A stretch of 64,000 nucleotides of DNA, from assembly GCA_016717265.1 (NCBI GenBank), contig JADKFX010000001.1:2864501-2928500 (forward strand), written 5' to 3'. Made by a program: the position numbers and the translations under genes. Under the pieces are notes generated by a model. The model was not told where the DNA came from and did not search any database. It saw only the letters and a list, made by a program, of their open reading frames with translations. Source of the DNA: Saprospiraceae bacterium. GTDB lineage: Bacteria > Bacteroidota > Bacteroidia > Chitinophagales > Saprospiraceae. Below, piece by piece: positions 17,280 to 27,495 of this stretch (position 1 is the first letter of the stretch; each line of letters opens with the position of its first letter).

Positions 17280-20200
17280 CTAGTTTGCCATTTCTTCAAG
17301 TTCAACCTCATGATCATATTTTCTAAAATCAACGGCTGTAACCGAAGAAACTCCTTGATCTTCCATGTAAACACCATACAATACATCTACATCTGCCATA
17401 GTCAATTTATTATGGGTAATAATTATAAATTGAGATTCTTTTGAGAATTTTCGGATAATTCTATTGAATTTTTCGATGTTAATATCATCTAAAGGTGCAT
17501 CTACTTCATCGAATATACAAAACGGGGCAGGTTTTAATAGATAGAGCGAAAATAATAAAGCAATCGCTGTCAAGGTTTTTTCTCCACCGGACAATTGACT
17601 TATTGATTTTGGTCGCTTTCCTTTTGGTTTCGCAATGATATCAATATCGCATTCTAGAGGGTCTGAATCATCCACTAAAACTAAATCACAATCATCATCA
17701 TCTGTAAACAAACTTCTGAATACTGTTTGAAAATGAACCCGGATCTGATTAAAAGCTTGCAAAAAACCACTTGTCGCAGTCTCTTCAATTTCTTTTATTG
17801 TTTCCATTAAACTATCCTGGGCTTTTAGAATATCATCTCTCTGTTCTGTAATTTTATCCAATCTTCCCTTCATTTCTTCATAAGCTTCAAGAGCTAATGG
17901 ATTTACTTCCCCATAATTATCAATTCTGGTTTTATAATATTGGGACTTTTCTTGAAGTGCTTCCAGATCTAATTCCAAATCCTCTTCACTTGCAATAAAT
18001 TCATCTAAATTACATAGAAATTCAATCTGAGCTTTTTCATATGCTGATTGTATCTTAAACTTAAATTCTGCTTTTTGATCTTTTATCTGGTTAACGACTG
18101 ATTGCAACTCAAATATAGCTTTTTGATGAAATTTTGCTTTCACCTCTGCTTCGGAAATTAAATTTCGCATTTCATAGTAATCTGTCTCCATAGTTGACAG
18201 GTTAGAATCCATGTTTTTACGAAAATCCAATTTTTCTATCAGCTCTGTTTGATGAATATCGATTGCAATACTTAATTCAGCAATGGATTTCGTTAATTCT
18301 ATTTTATTAAGTTGGTCCTCATTTGTTTGTTTTAGAATATCATTTAATTGATTTTCCTTATAAACTAAATCCTTTTGAATATTTTCATATTTATTTTGCC
18401 ATTTTAAAAGCTCCAATTTTGCTTGATTAAAAATATTCGTTACATCTGATAATTCTATTGAAACTCTATTATAATCTTCGTCTGAAGAATGAAGAGATTG
18501 CATTAATTGCAACTGTGTCGCTTTTAAATCAGTAATTGAAATATGATTACTTTGTAGTCTATTGGTTAACTGATAAGCCTTTTCTTGATTTTCGGCAATT
18601 CTAATTCCGAGGTCACTTTTCAAATCCAGGTAATGCTGCAATTTTGCCTGCAATTGAGCCATTTGCTGCAATATTTCACTTTCCTTCCTTCTGTAACCAT
18701 CCAGATCTTTTTGACGATCATTCAATTCAAACAAACGAATTTGATTCTTAATTTCAGAAAGTTGTTTCTCATGTTGAATGGATTGAGATTCTAATTTTTG
18801 AATCTCCGTCTCCAATTTCTCAAGATTCTTTTTTCGACCTAATTTCTTACCTTCAAATAATCCTACAGATCCACCAGTTATCACTCGATTTGCTTTGACA
18901 ATAGATCCTGAAACTGAAATAATGGAGATATCATCAGGAAAGCGAATCACATCTTCCAAATGCTGGTCATTTTCAAGAATATAAACATCCTTCAACAGAT
19001 CATTCATGAGCGGTTGGTATGCTTCTGATACCTCCACAACTGAAAGCGCAGGAATGCAGCCTTCAATTTCTTTAAATGTGGGTCTTGGATTTCTGAATTT
19101 ATCTAAAATAAAAAAATTAGCTTTTCCTTTAGAATTATTAAATAATAAACGAATCGCTTTTACAGCATCATCCTCATTATATGCTACATAAAAATTTAAA
19201 TAATGTTCTAAATAAAGTTCAATTGCAGAACGATACTTTTCTTCTGTATAAATAAGATCTGAAAGCACCGGAACATCTTGCCTCCAATTTTGATTTAAAA
19301 ATTTAATAGACTCTGGAAATCCTTCCATCTTCTCAACCATGCTCTTCAATAAATCAAATTCATTTTTCTTTGCATCGCGTTGACGATAAATACTGGATAC
19401 CTTATTTGTTACTTCTTCTAATTCTAATTGTACATTTTTTAAAGATGCCAGACGTGTCTCTTCTTCTACTAATACTGTTTGTACATCTTTTTGAATATCT
19501 ACTAATTTCAATTTAAACGCTTCATTTTGATGATTCACCTGGTGATATTCCTCTAACTTCCCAGCGATTTCATCTTCGCATCTGCTGGAATCAGATTTCA
19601 GATTCTCTAATTGATTTTGTTGGATAGCCATTTCCTTTTCCAAATCAAAAATCAGGCTTTCATTTTTCTGTTTGTCTAACTGAAATTGATCGACGCCAGA
19701 TTTCAGCAAATTAAACTCAGCTTGCTTTGCACTAAAAAAAGATTCTTGCAGCAGGACTTCTTCTTCTGCAATTTTTAAATCCAATTGTGTTTGTGCTAAA
19801 TCTGTTCTGATCATTGTGATATCAGAATTCAAAAGTTCAATCTTGTTTTTTGCTTGTTGAATATTTTGATCTAAAATTTCAAGTTGATTTGATTGAAAAT
19901 TTTTCTTTTGCTCATCAATCTGTATGGAACTTTCTAATGTACGAATAGTATCCAAAATTTCATTCACGCGTTTTTGAAAATCAGAAAGACTTTTTTCCTG
20001 ATCCAAATGCATTTTTTTATTAGATTCTATTTGAGCTTCAATAACAGACATGGAGCTTTCTTCCTGTGTGATTTTTAGAATTTCTTCTTCAATGGTAGAC
20101 TCCAGACCAGCCAGTTTTTCTTTAAGTGTCTTAACAGATAAAAACTGAACTAAAAGTCCGGCGGATTTATATTTTTCTTTTAATTCATTATACTTTTTTG

Positions 20201-20834
20201 TACGCTTTGCTTGTTTTTCCAATTCAAGCAAATTAGTATTTATTTCAAAAAGTAAATCCTCAATACGCGCAAGATCTTCTTTTGTAGTTTTTAATTTATT
20301 TAAAGTTTCTCGTTTTCTAGCTTTGTATTTCGAAATACCAGCTGCTTGTTCAAACATTTTCCTTCTAGCACTTTCCTTATTAGAAAGCAGGTCTTCAACC
20401 ATATTAAGCGCGATAATTGCATAAGAATCAGATCCAATACCAGTGTCTAAAAATAAACTGGTAATATCTTTTAGCCTACAAGTCACCCCATTTAAACGAT
20501 ATTCACTATCTCCACTACGATACAATAATCGGGCAATTTCAATATTGTGATATTCTGTTGGAAGTAAATTCTTGGTGTTTTCAAAATTTAGTGAAACTTG
20601 AGCTAATGGCGCTTCTTTACGTTTTTTTGTACCATTAAAAATAACATCTGACATTTGCTCCAAACGCAACTCCCGGCCTTTTTGCTCACCCAATACCCAT
20701 CTAATGGCATCCACAATATTTGATTTTCCAGAACCATTAGGCCCTACAATACCAGTCACTGATTCATTAAAATGAATTATTGTCTCATCAGCAAAGCTCT
20801 TAAACCCTTTAATATTGAGGTTTTTTAGTCTCAT
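17280..20834 (-). CDS. smc: Chromosome segregation protein SMC
   Basis: ATP-dependent loop-extruding protein that organises and separates chromosomes. 1184 aa, full length. Walker A GPNGSGKSN is at 31-39. Two long coiled-coil arms flank a hinge at about 500-660 (with VITGGSVGLFEGKKLGRKK at its end). The C-terminal head has the ABC signature LSGGEKTLTAIALLF and Walker B FCIFDEVDAPLDD. ScpA and ScpB partners are not in the window. A -7 box sits only 4 bases before the ATG. Confidence 0.97.
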   Translation of the reverse strand: MRLKNLNIKGFKSFADETIIHFNESVTGIVGPNGSGKSNIVDAIRWVLGEQKGRELRLEQMSDVIFNGTKKRKEAPLAQVSLNFENTKNLLPTEYHNIEIARLLYRSGDSEYRLNGVTCRLKDITSLFLDTGIGSDSYAIIALNMVEDLLSNKESARRKMFEQAAGISKYKARKRETLNKLKTTKEDLARIEDLLFEINTNLLELEKQAKRTKKYNELKEKYKSAGLLVQFLSVKTLKEKLAGLESTIEEEILKITQEESSMSVIEAQIESNKKMHLDQEKSLSDFQKRVNEILDTIRTLESSIQIDEQKKNFQSNQLEILDQNIQQAKNKIELLNSDITMIRTDLAQTQLDLKIAEEEVLLQESFFSAKQAEFNLLKSGVDQFQLDKQKNESLIFDLEKEMAIQQNQLENLKSDSSRCEDEIAGKLEEYHQVNHQNEAFKLKLVDIQKDVQTVLVEEETRLASLKNVQLELEEVTNKVSSIYRQRDAKKNEFDLLKSMVEKMEGFPESIKFLNQNWRQDVPVLSDLIYTEEKYRSAIELYLEHYLNFYVAYNEDDAVKAIRLLFNNSKGKANFFILDKFRNPRPTFKEIEGCIPALSVVEVSEAYQPLMNDLLKDVYILENDQHLEDVIRFPDDISIISVSGSIVKANRVITGGSVGLFEGKKLGRKKNLEKLETEIQKLESQSIQHEKQLSEIKNQIRLFELNDRQKDLDGYRRKESEILQQMAQLQAKLQHYLDLKSDLGIRIAENQEKAYQLTNRLQSNHISITDLKATQLQLMQSLHSSDEDYNRVSIELSDVTNIFNQAKLELLKWQNKYENIQKDLVYKENQLNDILKQTNEDQLNKIELTKSIAELSIAIDIHQTELIEKLDFRKNMDSNLSTMETDYYEMRNLISEAEVKAKFHQKAIFELQSVVNQIKDQKAEFKFKIQSAYEKAQIEFLCNLDEFIASEEDLELDLEALQEKSQYYKTRIDNYGEVNPLALEAYEEMKGRLDKITEQRDDILKAQDSLMETIKEIEETATSGFLQAFNQIRVHFQTVFRSLFTDDDDCDLVLVDDSDPLECDIDIIAKPKGKRPKSISQLSGGEKTLTAIALLFSLYLLKPAPFCIFDEVDAPLDDINIEKFNRIIRKFSKESQFIIITHNKLTMADVDVLYGVYMEDQGVSSVTAVDFRKYDHEVELEEMAN

Positions 20835-20838
20835 GCCG

Positions 20839-20846
20839 CAAAAATA
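20839..20846 (-). promoter_or_regulatory. -7 box abutting the smc start
   Basis: TATTTTTG on the minus strand ends 4 bases before the smc ATG. If used, the transcript would start at or within a few bases of the start codon, a leaderless or nearly leaderless mRNA. Motif only; chance match is possible in AT-rich sequence. Confidence 0.35.
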
Positions 20847-20984
20847 TGGATTTCTTTAATATAAAAAATTTATATATAAGTTATGGCCACTTCAGTAAAT
20901 CATTGATATTCAGTTATATATAATTATTTATACTATCTTTTTAAGCCACTATCAAGACATTACGAATTGATAAAAAAAGATGAA

Positions 20985-22325
20985 TTAAATTTTTAAAAAG
21001 TTCCAGGTACCTGAAGTCAGGACTTTATAAGATAAGAAACCTTGAACAAGCCAATACAAAATCTCACCAGACCAAGCTATAGCCAGGCCATTTACTGGAT
21101 CCTTGACTGCAAAAAAGGCAATAGTCAAATAAGTTGTACAGCCAATTGCTTGAATTGTAAGACCTTTTAATGTTTCTCCTGTGCCACTAACTCCATTACA
21201 ATACATGGTCGTAATGGAATACACTAATAAAATACAAAGCAAAATCTTAAAATATGGTACAGCGTCTTGAATCAAGGTTACATCATGATAGCCAAGCAGC
21301 GGAGCAAGAAATGTCATAGGAAACAATAAAAAAGGGATAGAAATAACTGCAGTTGTTGCAAATGCAATCATAGATGAATGAAACACTAACTTTAAAACCC
21401 GTTGATGCCGTTTTTTCCCAATTGTATTACTAACTAAGGTATTAATGCCTGTAGAATATCCCCAACACGGAATTGCCAATACCAAATAAGTTATGCGCAA
21501 TAAATTTGAAATTGCTAGCTGACGCTCTCCCAACTTTTCAATCATTGAAAAGAATAAAAACCAGGATCCAATGGCCAATAGAGATTGCAACAAAATGGTA
21601 AAACTGATTGAATTAATAGTTTTGATCCAAGCAAAATCGAAGTGCGGAATTTTCAAAAGCTTAAAAACGCGAATTTCCTTATCAAAGCACATATAAACAA
21701 CAAATATGCTCATCGCAATAATTTCAGACAACCCACTCGCAAGACCTGCACCTGCAATACCCATTTCTGGAAAACCAAATTTGCCAAAAACAAATAAATA
21801 ACCTAATAAAACATTTACACTGCATAAAATGATCGTATCAATGAGAATAAAATTTGTTCGCTTAATCCCGATATATAAAGAAACAAAAGCTAGGCCTACA
21901 TAAGCGAAAATCAAACCATATATACGTTTATCTAAAAACAGGAGTGATTTCTCTAAAATAATTTCTGATTGAATAAAGACAGATAGTATAGGTCTTGATG
22001 CAAAGTACAATGCAAAAAATACAATAAGTCCTAAGAGTAGTTCATAGATAAATATCGCATAAAAATATTTCTTAACAAAATCGAAATTGCGTTCTCCAAA
22101 TTTACGAGCAATTAGGATCTGTCCACCTTTACTGATTCCAAAAGCAATAGATGATACAACTAAATAAAACACGGAAACAAATCCTGCAGCTGCGAAATCA
22201 TTAACATCATAATAGTATAAAAACAAACTATCTGTCAACGCGACAATATTTTGCGCAGCACTTCCAATCATCATTGGCAATGATAGCCGGATTACATTTC
22301 TAACGTTAAACCAAAACTCGTGCAA
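20985..22325 (-). CDS. MATE family efflux transporter
   Basis: 446 aa membrane protein with about 12 hydrophobic helices and the MATE layout: LSLPMMIGSAAQNIVALTDS in helix 1 and a second matching half after about residue 230. Likely exports drugs or metabolites in exchange for sodium or protons; substrate unknown. The start is the TTG at 22325 because the first amphipathic segment (HEFWFNVRNVIRLSLP) belongs to the family; the next ATG at residue 18 would remove it. Monocistronic: 150 bases to smc and a 420-base gap upstream. Confidence 0.88.
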   Translation of the reverse strand: MHEFWFNVRNVIRLSLPMMIGSAAQNIVALTDSLFLYYYDVNDFAAAGFVSVFYLVVSSIAFGISKGGQILIARKFGERNFDFVKKYFYAIFIYELLLGLIVFFALYFASRPILSVFIQSEIILEKSLLFLDKRIYGLIFAYVGLAFVSLYIGIKRTNFILIDTIILCSVNVLLGYLFVFGKFGFPEMGIAGAGLASGLSEIIAMSIFVVYMCFDKEIRVFKLLKIPHFDFAWIKTINSISFTILLQSLLAIGSWFLFFSMIEKLGERQLAISNLLRITYLVLAIPCWGYSTGINTLVSNTIGKKRHQRVLKLVFHSSMIAFATTAVISIPFLLFPMTFLAPLLGYHDVTLIQDAVPYFKILLCILLVYSITTMYCNGVSGTGETLKGLTIQAIGCTTYLTIAFFAVKDPVNGLAIAWSGEILYWLVQGFLSYKVLTSGTWNFLKI

Positions 22326-22745
22326 TGCTTATTTTATTTTGGCTAAAGATAGAAGGAAATATTGAACTAGAAAAACGGACTTAAGTGCAAATCAGACTTA
22401 ATTGAATGCTATACAAACCATTTGACATCGATAATCTATTTACCTCATACTGCGCAACGAATACATTCGAGATATAATTTTTTAGAATTTACCAATATCT
22501 ATATTTACAGATATATAACAATTCCATAAACTTAAAAATTAATTTTGGCAAAAAATGAGCTGTTATTTTGATTGATCAGAATAAGCGTTTTTTATATAAG
22601 CTAATTGTTAAATCGTTTGATTTCAGTCAACTCCCTAAAAATGACTTATAACAATTTACTAAATAACTATATAAAATCAAAATTCTCATCAATTTTCCAA
22701 AACTCCTGACAAAAATTCTAAAAGATTGATTAACCAGCTTTTAGC
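22326..22745. other. 420-base gap with no gene; one orphan -7 motif
   Basis: No ORF of note on either strand. TAATTTTG at 22540-22547 (plus strand) fits the -7 consensus but is followed only by a 5-codon ORF, so it could drive a small RNA or be chance. A short inverted repeat ATATCT/AGATAT lies just before it. No terminator, tRNA or insertion sequence remnant was recognised. Confidence 0.4.
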
Positions 22746-23993
22746 TTAGGCTTTTTTTAATTCTATTTGGGTAATTTCTGGCCAGATCCCAACGCGTCCT
22801 CTAAACCCTAACACACCGAATCCACGATTAATATAAAGATAGCGCTCATTTTCTTCATAAACACCCGCCCATTTTTGATATTTATATTGTATCGGACTCC
22901 ATTTAAACCCAGGTATTTCAATTCCCATTTGCATCCCATGTGTATGTCCGCTTAAGGTCAAATGGATTTTATTTGAATTTAATTTTACTTCATTTTCCCA
23001 ATGTGTTGGATCGTGAGAGAGCAAAACTTTAAAATCCTGATGATCCACGGTACTTAATGCTTTAGGCAAGTTACCTCGTTTTCCAAATCCTAAACCCCAA
23101 TTTTCGACTCCTAACAACTGAATATGCTGTCCATCTTTTTCGATTTTTATAGATTCATCTAATAGCAAACGAAAACCCATATTTGAATGGTGGTTCTTCA
23201 AATCTCGAAAATTTGCTTCTTTTGCTTCCAGACTACCCCATTTTGCATATTCACCGTAATCGTGATTTCCTAAAACTGAAAATTGCCCAAATTTAGCCTT
23301 CAAGGTATTAAAATCCTTATACCAAGGATCAAACTCAGATGCATAGGTGTTTACTAAATCTCCGGTAAAGACTAGAAGATCACTATTTAGAGCTTTAGCC
23401 ATTTCGATTCCTTTCAAAACCCCTTCCCGGTCTTCAAAACTACCGGCATGGATATCCGAAATTTGGGTTATTGTAAATCCATCAAATGCTTCTGGTAAAT
23501 CCTTATAAAATACCTGTTGCTTATGAATTTTATATTGATATCGCCCTCTAACTAAACCATATGTCAAGGATAAAAGTGGAAAAGCAGCCAATAAAATAGC
23601 ACTATTACTAATAAACTTTCTACGGGATGGAAGAAATGATTCAGATACCTCATCAGAAATTTGATTCCCATTAAACCACTTCAAATAAATTCCTTCAAAA
23701 AAACGATAAATATCTTCACCGAAAATAAATAAAATTAAAACCAATTTTGACATCAATAATACAAACCAAATATTCCCGATAAATACCCATACTGAAGGCA
23801 TTAATTGGGTTTTTCTCATTTCAAAAACACCTACTAAAAATAATATGGGTAACACGATGGAAATCAACCAGTAGCCTATAAATATCCAATTTGCCTGGAT
23901 TCCAAAAAGGCCATCACCGAAAGAAGTTTTAATGCCTTGAAAAGCATAAAAGTCAATCGCAAGAAGTAAAATAAAAATGATTATAAAGTTCAT
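22746..23993 (-). CDS. Membrane-anchored metallophosphoesterase (YkuE-like)
   Basis: 415 aa. The N-terminal 150 residues hold about four transmembrane helices, then a calcineurin-like phosphoesterase domain: QISDIHAG at about 177-184, FTGDLVN, LGNHDYG at about 240, SHDPTHW and SGHTHGMQMG at about 345. All metal ligands of the D-x-H / GD / GNHD / GHxH set are present. Related proteins hydrolyse phosphodiesters such as UDP-diacylglucosamine or act on lipids; the substrate here is unknown. The frame opens upstream to 24098, but that start would overlap the divergent thioesterase gene, so MNFIIIFILLL at 23993 is chosen. Confidence 0.87.
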   Translation of the reverse strand: MNFIIIFILLLAIDFYAFQGIKTSFGDGLFGIQANWIFIGYWLISIVLPILFLVGVFEMRKTQLMPSVWVFIGNIWFVLLMSKLVLILFIFGEDIYRFFEGIYLKWFNGNQISDEVSESFLPSRRKFISNSAILLAAFPLLSLTYGLVRGRYQYKIHKQQVFYKDLPEAFDGFTITQISDIHAGSFEDREGVLKGIEMAKALNSDLLVFTGDLVNTYASEFDPWYKDFNTLKAKFGQFSVLGNHDYGEYAKWGSLEAKEANFRDLKNHHSNMGFRLLLDESIKIEKDGQHIQLLGVENWGLGFGKRGNLPKALSTVDHQDFKVLLSHDPTHWENEVKLNSNKIHLTLSGHTHGMQMGIEIPGFKWSPIQYKYQKWAGVYEENERYLYINRGFGVLGFRGRVGIWPEITQIELKKA

Positions 23994-24076
23994 TAATTCA
24001 TTTAAAAATGAAATTAAAAGCTGTTCAAAACGTAGATATGAACAACAAAAGCAAGAACTTTGTTCCAATTTAACAT

Positions 24077-24559
24077 ATGAATAAGATACCAGAAACAAAA
24101 ACCCGGATTCGATTTAAAGATTGTGATCCTTTAGGTCATTTGTATAATACCCGGTTTATTGAATATATGCTTGAAGCCCGCGAGGATCAATTACTGGAGC
24201 ATTATCAACTAAACCTAATGGAATATGCTGAACAACAAAAAATGGCCTGGGTTATTATTAAACATGAAATGGTCTATTTACAAGAGGCAAAAAGAAATGA
24301 ATATGTTTGGATAAACTCTAGTATTATTCACTTTGATACATCCGATTTAGTAGTAGAATATCAAATGTGGAATGAAGATAAATCCAGACTAAAAGGATTA
24401 CTTTGGTCGCGTTTTAAACATATTGACTTAAAGTTAAAAAAGGCTACAGCACATCCAACAGAAATTCATCACATGTTGGAAGATCTATTGAATCCAATTC
24501 AAGCAAAATCTATGGATGATAGAATTGTATTTTTATTATCAAGAAAATCTGCTATCTAA
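24077..24559 (+). CDS. Acyl-CoA thioesterase, hotdog fold (4HBT family)
   Basis: 160 aa single hotdog domain. The motif DCDPLGHLYNTRFIEYMLEARED at residues 14-36 carries the active-site Asp and the His-x-N loop of the 4-hydroxybenzoyl-CoA thioesterase family. Probably hydrolyses acyl-CoA; the substrate cannot be told. Divergent from the metallophosphoesterase gene, 83 bases between starts. The long form of that gene would overlap this one. Confidence 0.85.
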   Translation: MNKIPETKTRIRFKDCDPLGHLYNTRFIEYMLEAREDQLLEHYQLNLMEYAEQQKMAWVIIKHEMVYLQEAKRNEYVWINSSIIHFDTSDLVVEYQMWNEDKSRLKGLLWSRFKHIDLKLKKATAHPTEIHHMLEDLLNPIQAKSMDDRIVFLLSRKSAI

Positions 24560-24623
24560 GCAAATTATTATAAGCAAATGTCCAATTATTAAGGTATTCA
24601 AGCCTAAAACTCCTAGTATTTCT

Positions 24624-24631
24624 TAATTTTG
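24624..24631 (+). promoter_or_regulatory. -7 box upstream of leuS
   Basis: TAATTTTG fits TAnnTTTG and ends 16 bases before the leuS ATG. Motif evidence only. Confidence 0.5.
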
Positions 24632-24647
24632 CAAAAAACAATAAGGA

Positions 24648-27485
24648 ATGGAGTTTCAGCATCAAGAGGTAGAAGATAAATGGAAGAAAATTTGGAAAGA
24701 GGAACAGATTTATAAAGTTTTAAATGATTTTTCTAAACCCAAATACTATGTTTTGGATATGTTTCCATATCCTTCTGGTGCAGGATTACATGTCGGGCAT
24801 CCATTAGGTTATATTGCCTCTGATATTGTAGCAAGGCAAAAAAGAATGAAAGGATATAATGTGCTCCACCCTATGGGTTTTGATGCTTTTGGTTTACCTG
24901 CAGAACAATATGCAATTCAAACTGGTATACATCCGGCGATATCTACTATGCAAAATATTGAACGATACCACCAACAATTAGATAATATCGGATTTAATTA
25001 TGACTGGACAAGAGAAGTTATTACTTGCAAACCTGAATATTACAAATGGACACAATGGATATTTCTAAAACTATATAATCACTATTATAATACAAAAGAA
25101 CAAAAAGCAAAACCAATTCTTGAACTCATTTCACTTTTTGAAAACTATGGAAATCTGGATGCACCTGCATCAACAAGTGAAGATTCTATTTTTAGTTCTA
25201 CTGAATGGAATGAGAAATCAGCTTTAGAAAAAGATATTGTCTTAATGAATTACCGGCTTGCATACCGGAAAACAAGTTTTGTAAACTGGTGTGAAGCTTT
25301 AGGTACTGTACTTGCAAATGATGAAATTAAAGACGGTGTTTCGGAGCGTGGAGGACATCCCGTAGAAAAGAAACCAATGATGCAATGGGCTTTGCGAATT
25401 TCAGCCTACGCAGAAAGATTATTGAATGATTTGGAAACTTTGGAATGGTCTGAAGCATTAAAAAATATGCAAAAGAACTGGATTGGAAAGTCCGTAGGTG
25501 CTCAAGTATTTTTTACCATTGAAAATCAAAAAGAGGTTTTGGAAATCTTTACTACAAGACCAGATACCATATTTGGAGCTAGTTTTATGGTCTTGGCCCC
25601 TGAACACCCTCTCGTAAATAAAATTACAACAGACGCACAAAAGAATGCAATTATAAATTATATAGAATATTCGAAAAAGAGAAGTGAACGGGAGCGGCAA
25701 TCTGAAACCAAATCCGTCACAGGAGTCTTTACAGGAGCCTATGCTTTGCATCCATTTACGAATGAAAAGCTTCCAATCTGGATTTCCGATTATGTCTTAA
25801 TAGACTATGGAACCGGTGCCATTATGGCGGTTCCAAGCAATGATAAACGGGATCAATTATTTGCTATTAAATTTGATTTACCAATAATTAAAGTTATCGA
25901 TCAAACTGAATTTCCCGGAGCAGATTTGGAAGATTTGGTAGGTACTCTTATCAACTCCAGTTTCTTAAATAGTGCTCCAGTTACAAAAGCAATTGATATG
26001 GCAATTGAATCTCTTGCTGAAAAAAATATTGGCAAGAAACGAATTCAATACAAAATGCGGGATGCAAATTTTAGCAGACAGCGTTATTGGGGTGAACCGT
26101 TTCCAGTGTATTACAATACAGAAGGTGTTTCATTTATATTGGAAGAATCAATGCTTCCACTGGAATTGCCACATATCGATTCAATCGAACCTGGTAAAGG
26201 CGGAAGATCTCCTCTAAACAGTAAAACAGATTGGGTGCATTGGAATGGCTTTGAAAGAGAAACGGATACCATGCCAGGCTATGCAGGCTCCTCTTGGTAT
26301 TTTTTACGGTATATGGATGCATTAAATAATACGGAGTTTGCATCCAAAGAATCCTTAGAATATTGGCAAGATGTGGATCTTTATATTGGTGGAACAGAAC
26401 ATGCCGTAGGCCACCTTATGTATTCTCGCTTTTGGCATAAATTTTTATATGACCTTGAGTTTGTACCAACTATAGAACCTTTCAAAAAATTAGTAAATCA
26501 AGGAATGATACAAGGTATCATAGAATCCTTATTATTAGTTAAAGAAAGCCAACCTCCTCATTTTATTGATCCTGATATCGCAGAAAAATACAATGATGAT
26601 CAACTTGCAAAAATTCCAGTTCATATTGATTTTATCCAACAATACAATACTCCAAATTCACATTTATCCAAATCAGGTTTAAAGCAATTTATACAATGGA
26701 GACCTGAATTTGAACAGGCATTTTTTGAAAACGCAACAGAGAAAAATACCGTTGATAAAATTTCCGATGCATTTAAAATTCAAAGTTATTCAGAAACAGG
26801 AAAAATGTCGAAACGATATCACAATGTTGTGAATCCAGATGATGTCATAGCTGAATATGGGGCAGATTGTTTCCGAATGTATGAAATGTTTTTAGGTCCT
26901 ATTGAACAATCCAAACCATGGGACACTAAAGGAATTGATGGAGTGAGTAAATTTATACGCAAATTTTACAGTTTGTTTTATAACGAAGCGGATCAATTTG
27001 TTTTAAGTGATGATGGAGCCACTGGAGATGAATTTAGAATCCTGCATACTTGTATAAAAAAAGTAAACCAGGATATCGAACAATTGTCATTTAACACATC
27101 GATAAGTGCATTTATGATATGTGTCAATGAATTGAAAAGAATTGGATGCAATAAAAAAGAAATTCTCTTACCACTTACACAGCTGCTTGCACCATTTGCA
27201 CCCTTTATTACAGAAGAAATCTGGGCAATTGCAAATAATTCAAGCAGTATTCATCATACTGCTTATCCAGAGCATTTAGAAATGTATTTAGTGAAGGATG
27301 AAGTGAATTATCCCATAAGTATCAATGGTAAAAAAAGATTTGAATGGATCGTATCAAAAAGTTTGACACAGGATCAGTTGCAAGACCAGGTTTTAAAGCT
27401 TGAAGAAATAAGTAAATGGGTAACCGGACAACAAATTAAAAAAATTATTATAGTTCCAGGTAGGATGATTAATATCGTACTTTAA
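24648..27485 (+). CDS. leuS: Leucyl-tRNA synthetase
   Basis: Class I aminoacyl-tRNA synthetase charging tRNA-Leu. 945 aa. The HIGH motif is HVGH at 48-51 (PYPSGAGLHVGH). The CP1 editing domain includes TTRPDTIFG, whose Thr-rich strand and later Asp are used for proofreading. The second signature reads KMSKR at 719-723 where KMSKS is usual. A longer than usual segment, about residues 620-700, precedes it. The anticodon-binding helical domain and C-terminal part follow. 10 bases before a small membrane-protein gene. Confidence 0.97.
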   Translation: MEFQHQEVEDKWKKIWKEEQIYKVLNDFSKPKYYVLDMFPYPSGAGLHVGHPLGYIASDIVARQKRMKGYNVLHPMGFDAFGLPAEQYAIQTGIHPAISTMQNIERYHQQLDNIGFNYDWTREVITCKPEYYKWTQWIFLKLYNHYYNTKEQKAKPILELISLFENYGNLDAPASTSEDSIFSSTEWNEKSALEKDIVLMNYRLAYRKTSFVNWCEALGTVLANDEIKDGVSERGGHPVEKKPMMQWALRISAYAERLLNDLETLEWSEALKNMQKNWIGKSVGAQVFFTIENQKEVLEIFTTRPDTIFGASFMVLAPEHPLVNKITTDAQKNAIINYIEYSKKRSERERQSETKSVTGVFTGAYALHPFTNEKLPIWISDYVLIDYGTGAIMAVPSNDKRDQLFAIKFDLPIIKVIDQTEFPGADLEDLVGTLINSSFLNSAPVTKAIDMAIESLAEKNIGKKRIQYKMRDANFSRQRYWGEPFPVYYNTEGVSFILEESMLPLELPHIDSIEPGKGGRSPLNSKTDWVHWNGFERETDTMPGYAGSSWYFLRYMDALNNTEFASKESLEYWQDVDLYIGGTEHAVGHLMYSRFWHKFLYDLEFVPTIEPFKKLVNQGMIQGIIESLLLVKESQPPHFIDPDIAEKYNDDQLAKIPVHIDFIQQYNTPNSHLSKSGLKQFIQWRPEFEQAFFENATEKNTVDKISDAFKIQSYSETGKMSKRYHNVVNPDDVIAEYGADCFRMYEMFLGPIEQSKPWDTKGIDGVSKFIRKFYSLFYNEADQFVLSDDGATGDEFRILHTCIKKVNQDIEQLSFNTSISAFMICVNELKRIGCNKKEILLPLTQLLAPFAPFITEEIWAIANNSSSIHHTAYPEHLEMYLVKDEVNYPISINGKKRFEWIVSKSLTQDQLQDQVLKLEEISKWVTGQQIKKIIIVPGRMINIVL

Positions 27486-27495
27486 TTTTTAAACA

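Noticed and set aside
23994..24098. Extended start of the metallophosphoesterase
   Set aside because: Overlaps the divergent thioesterase and is Cys/Ser-rich without family likeness; ATG at 23993 gives a normal membrane N-terminus.
25458..25751. 97-codon antisense ORF in leuS
   Set aside because: Typical shadow of a conserved gene; no independent evidence of translation.
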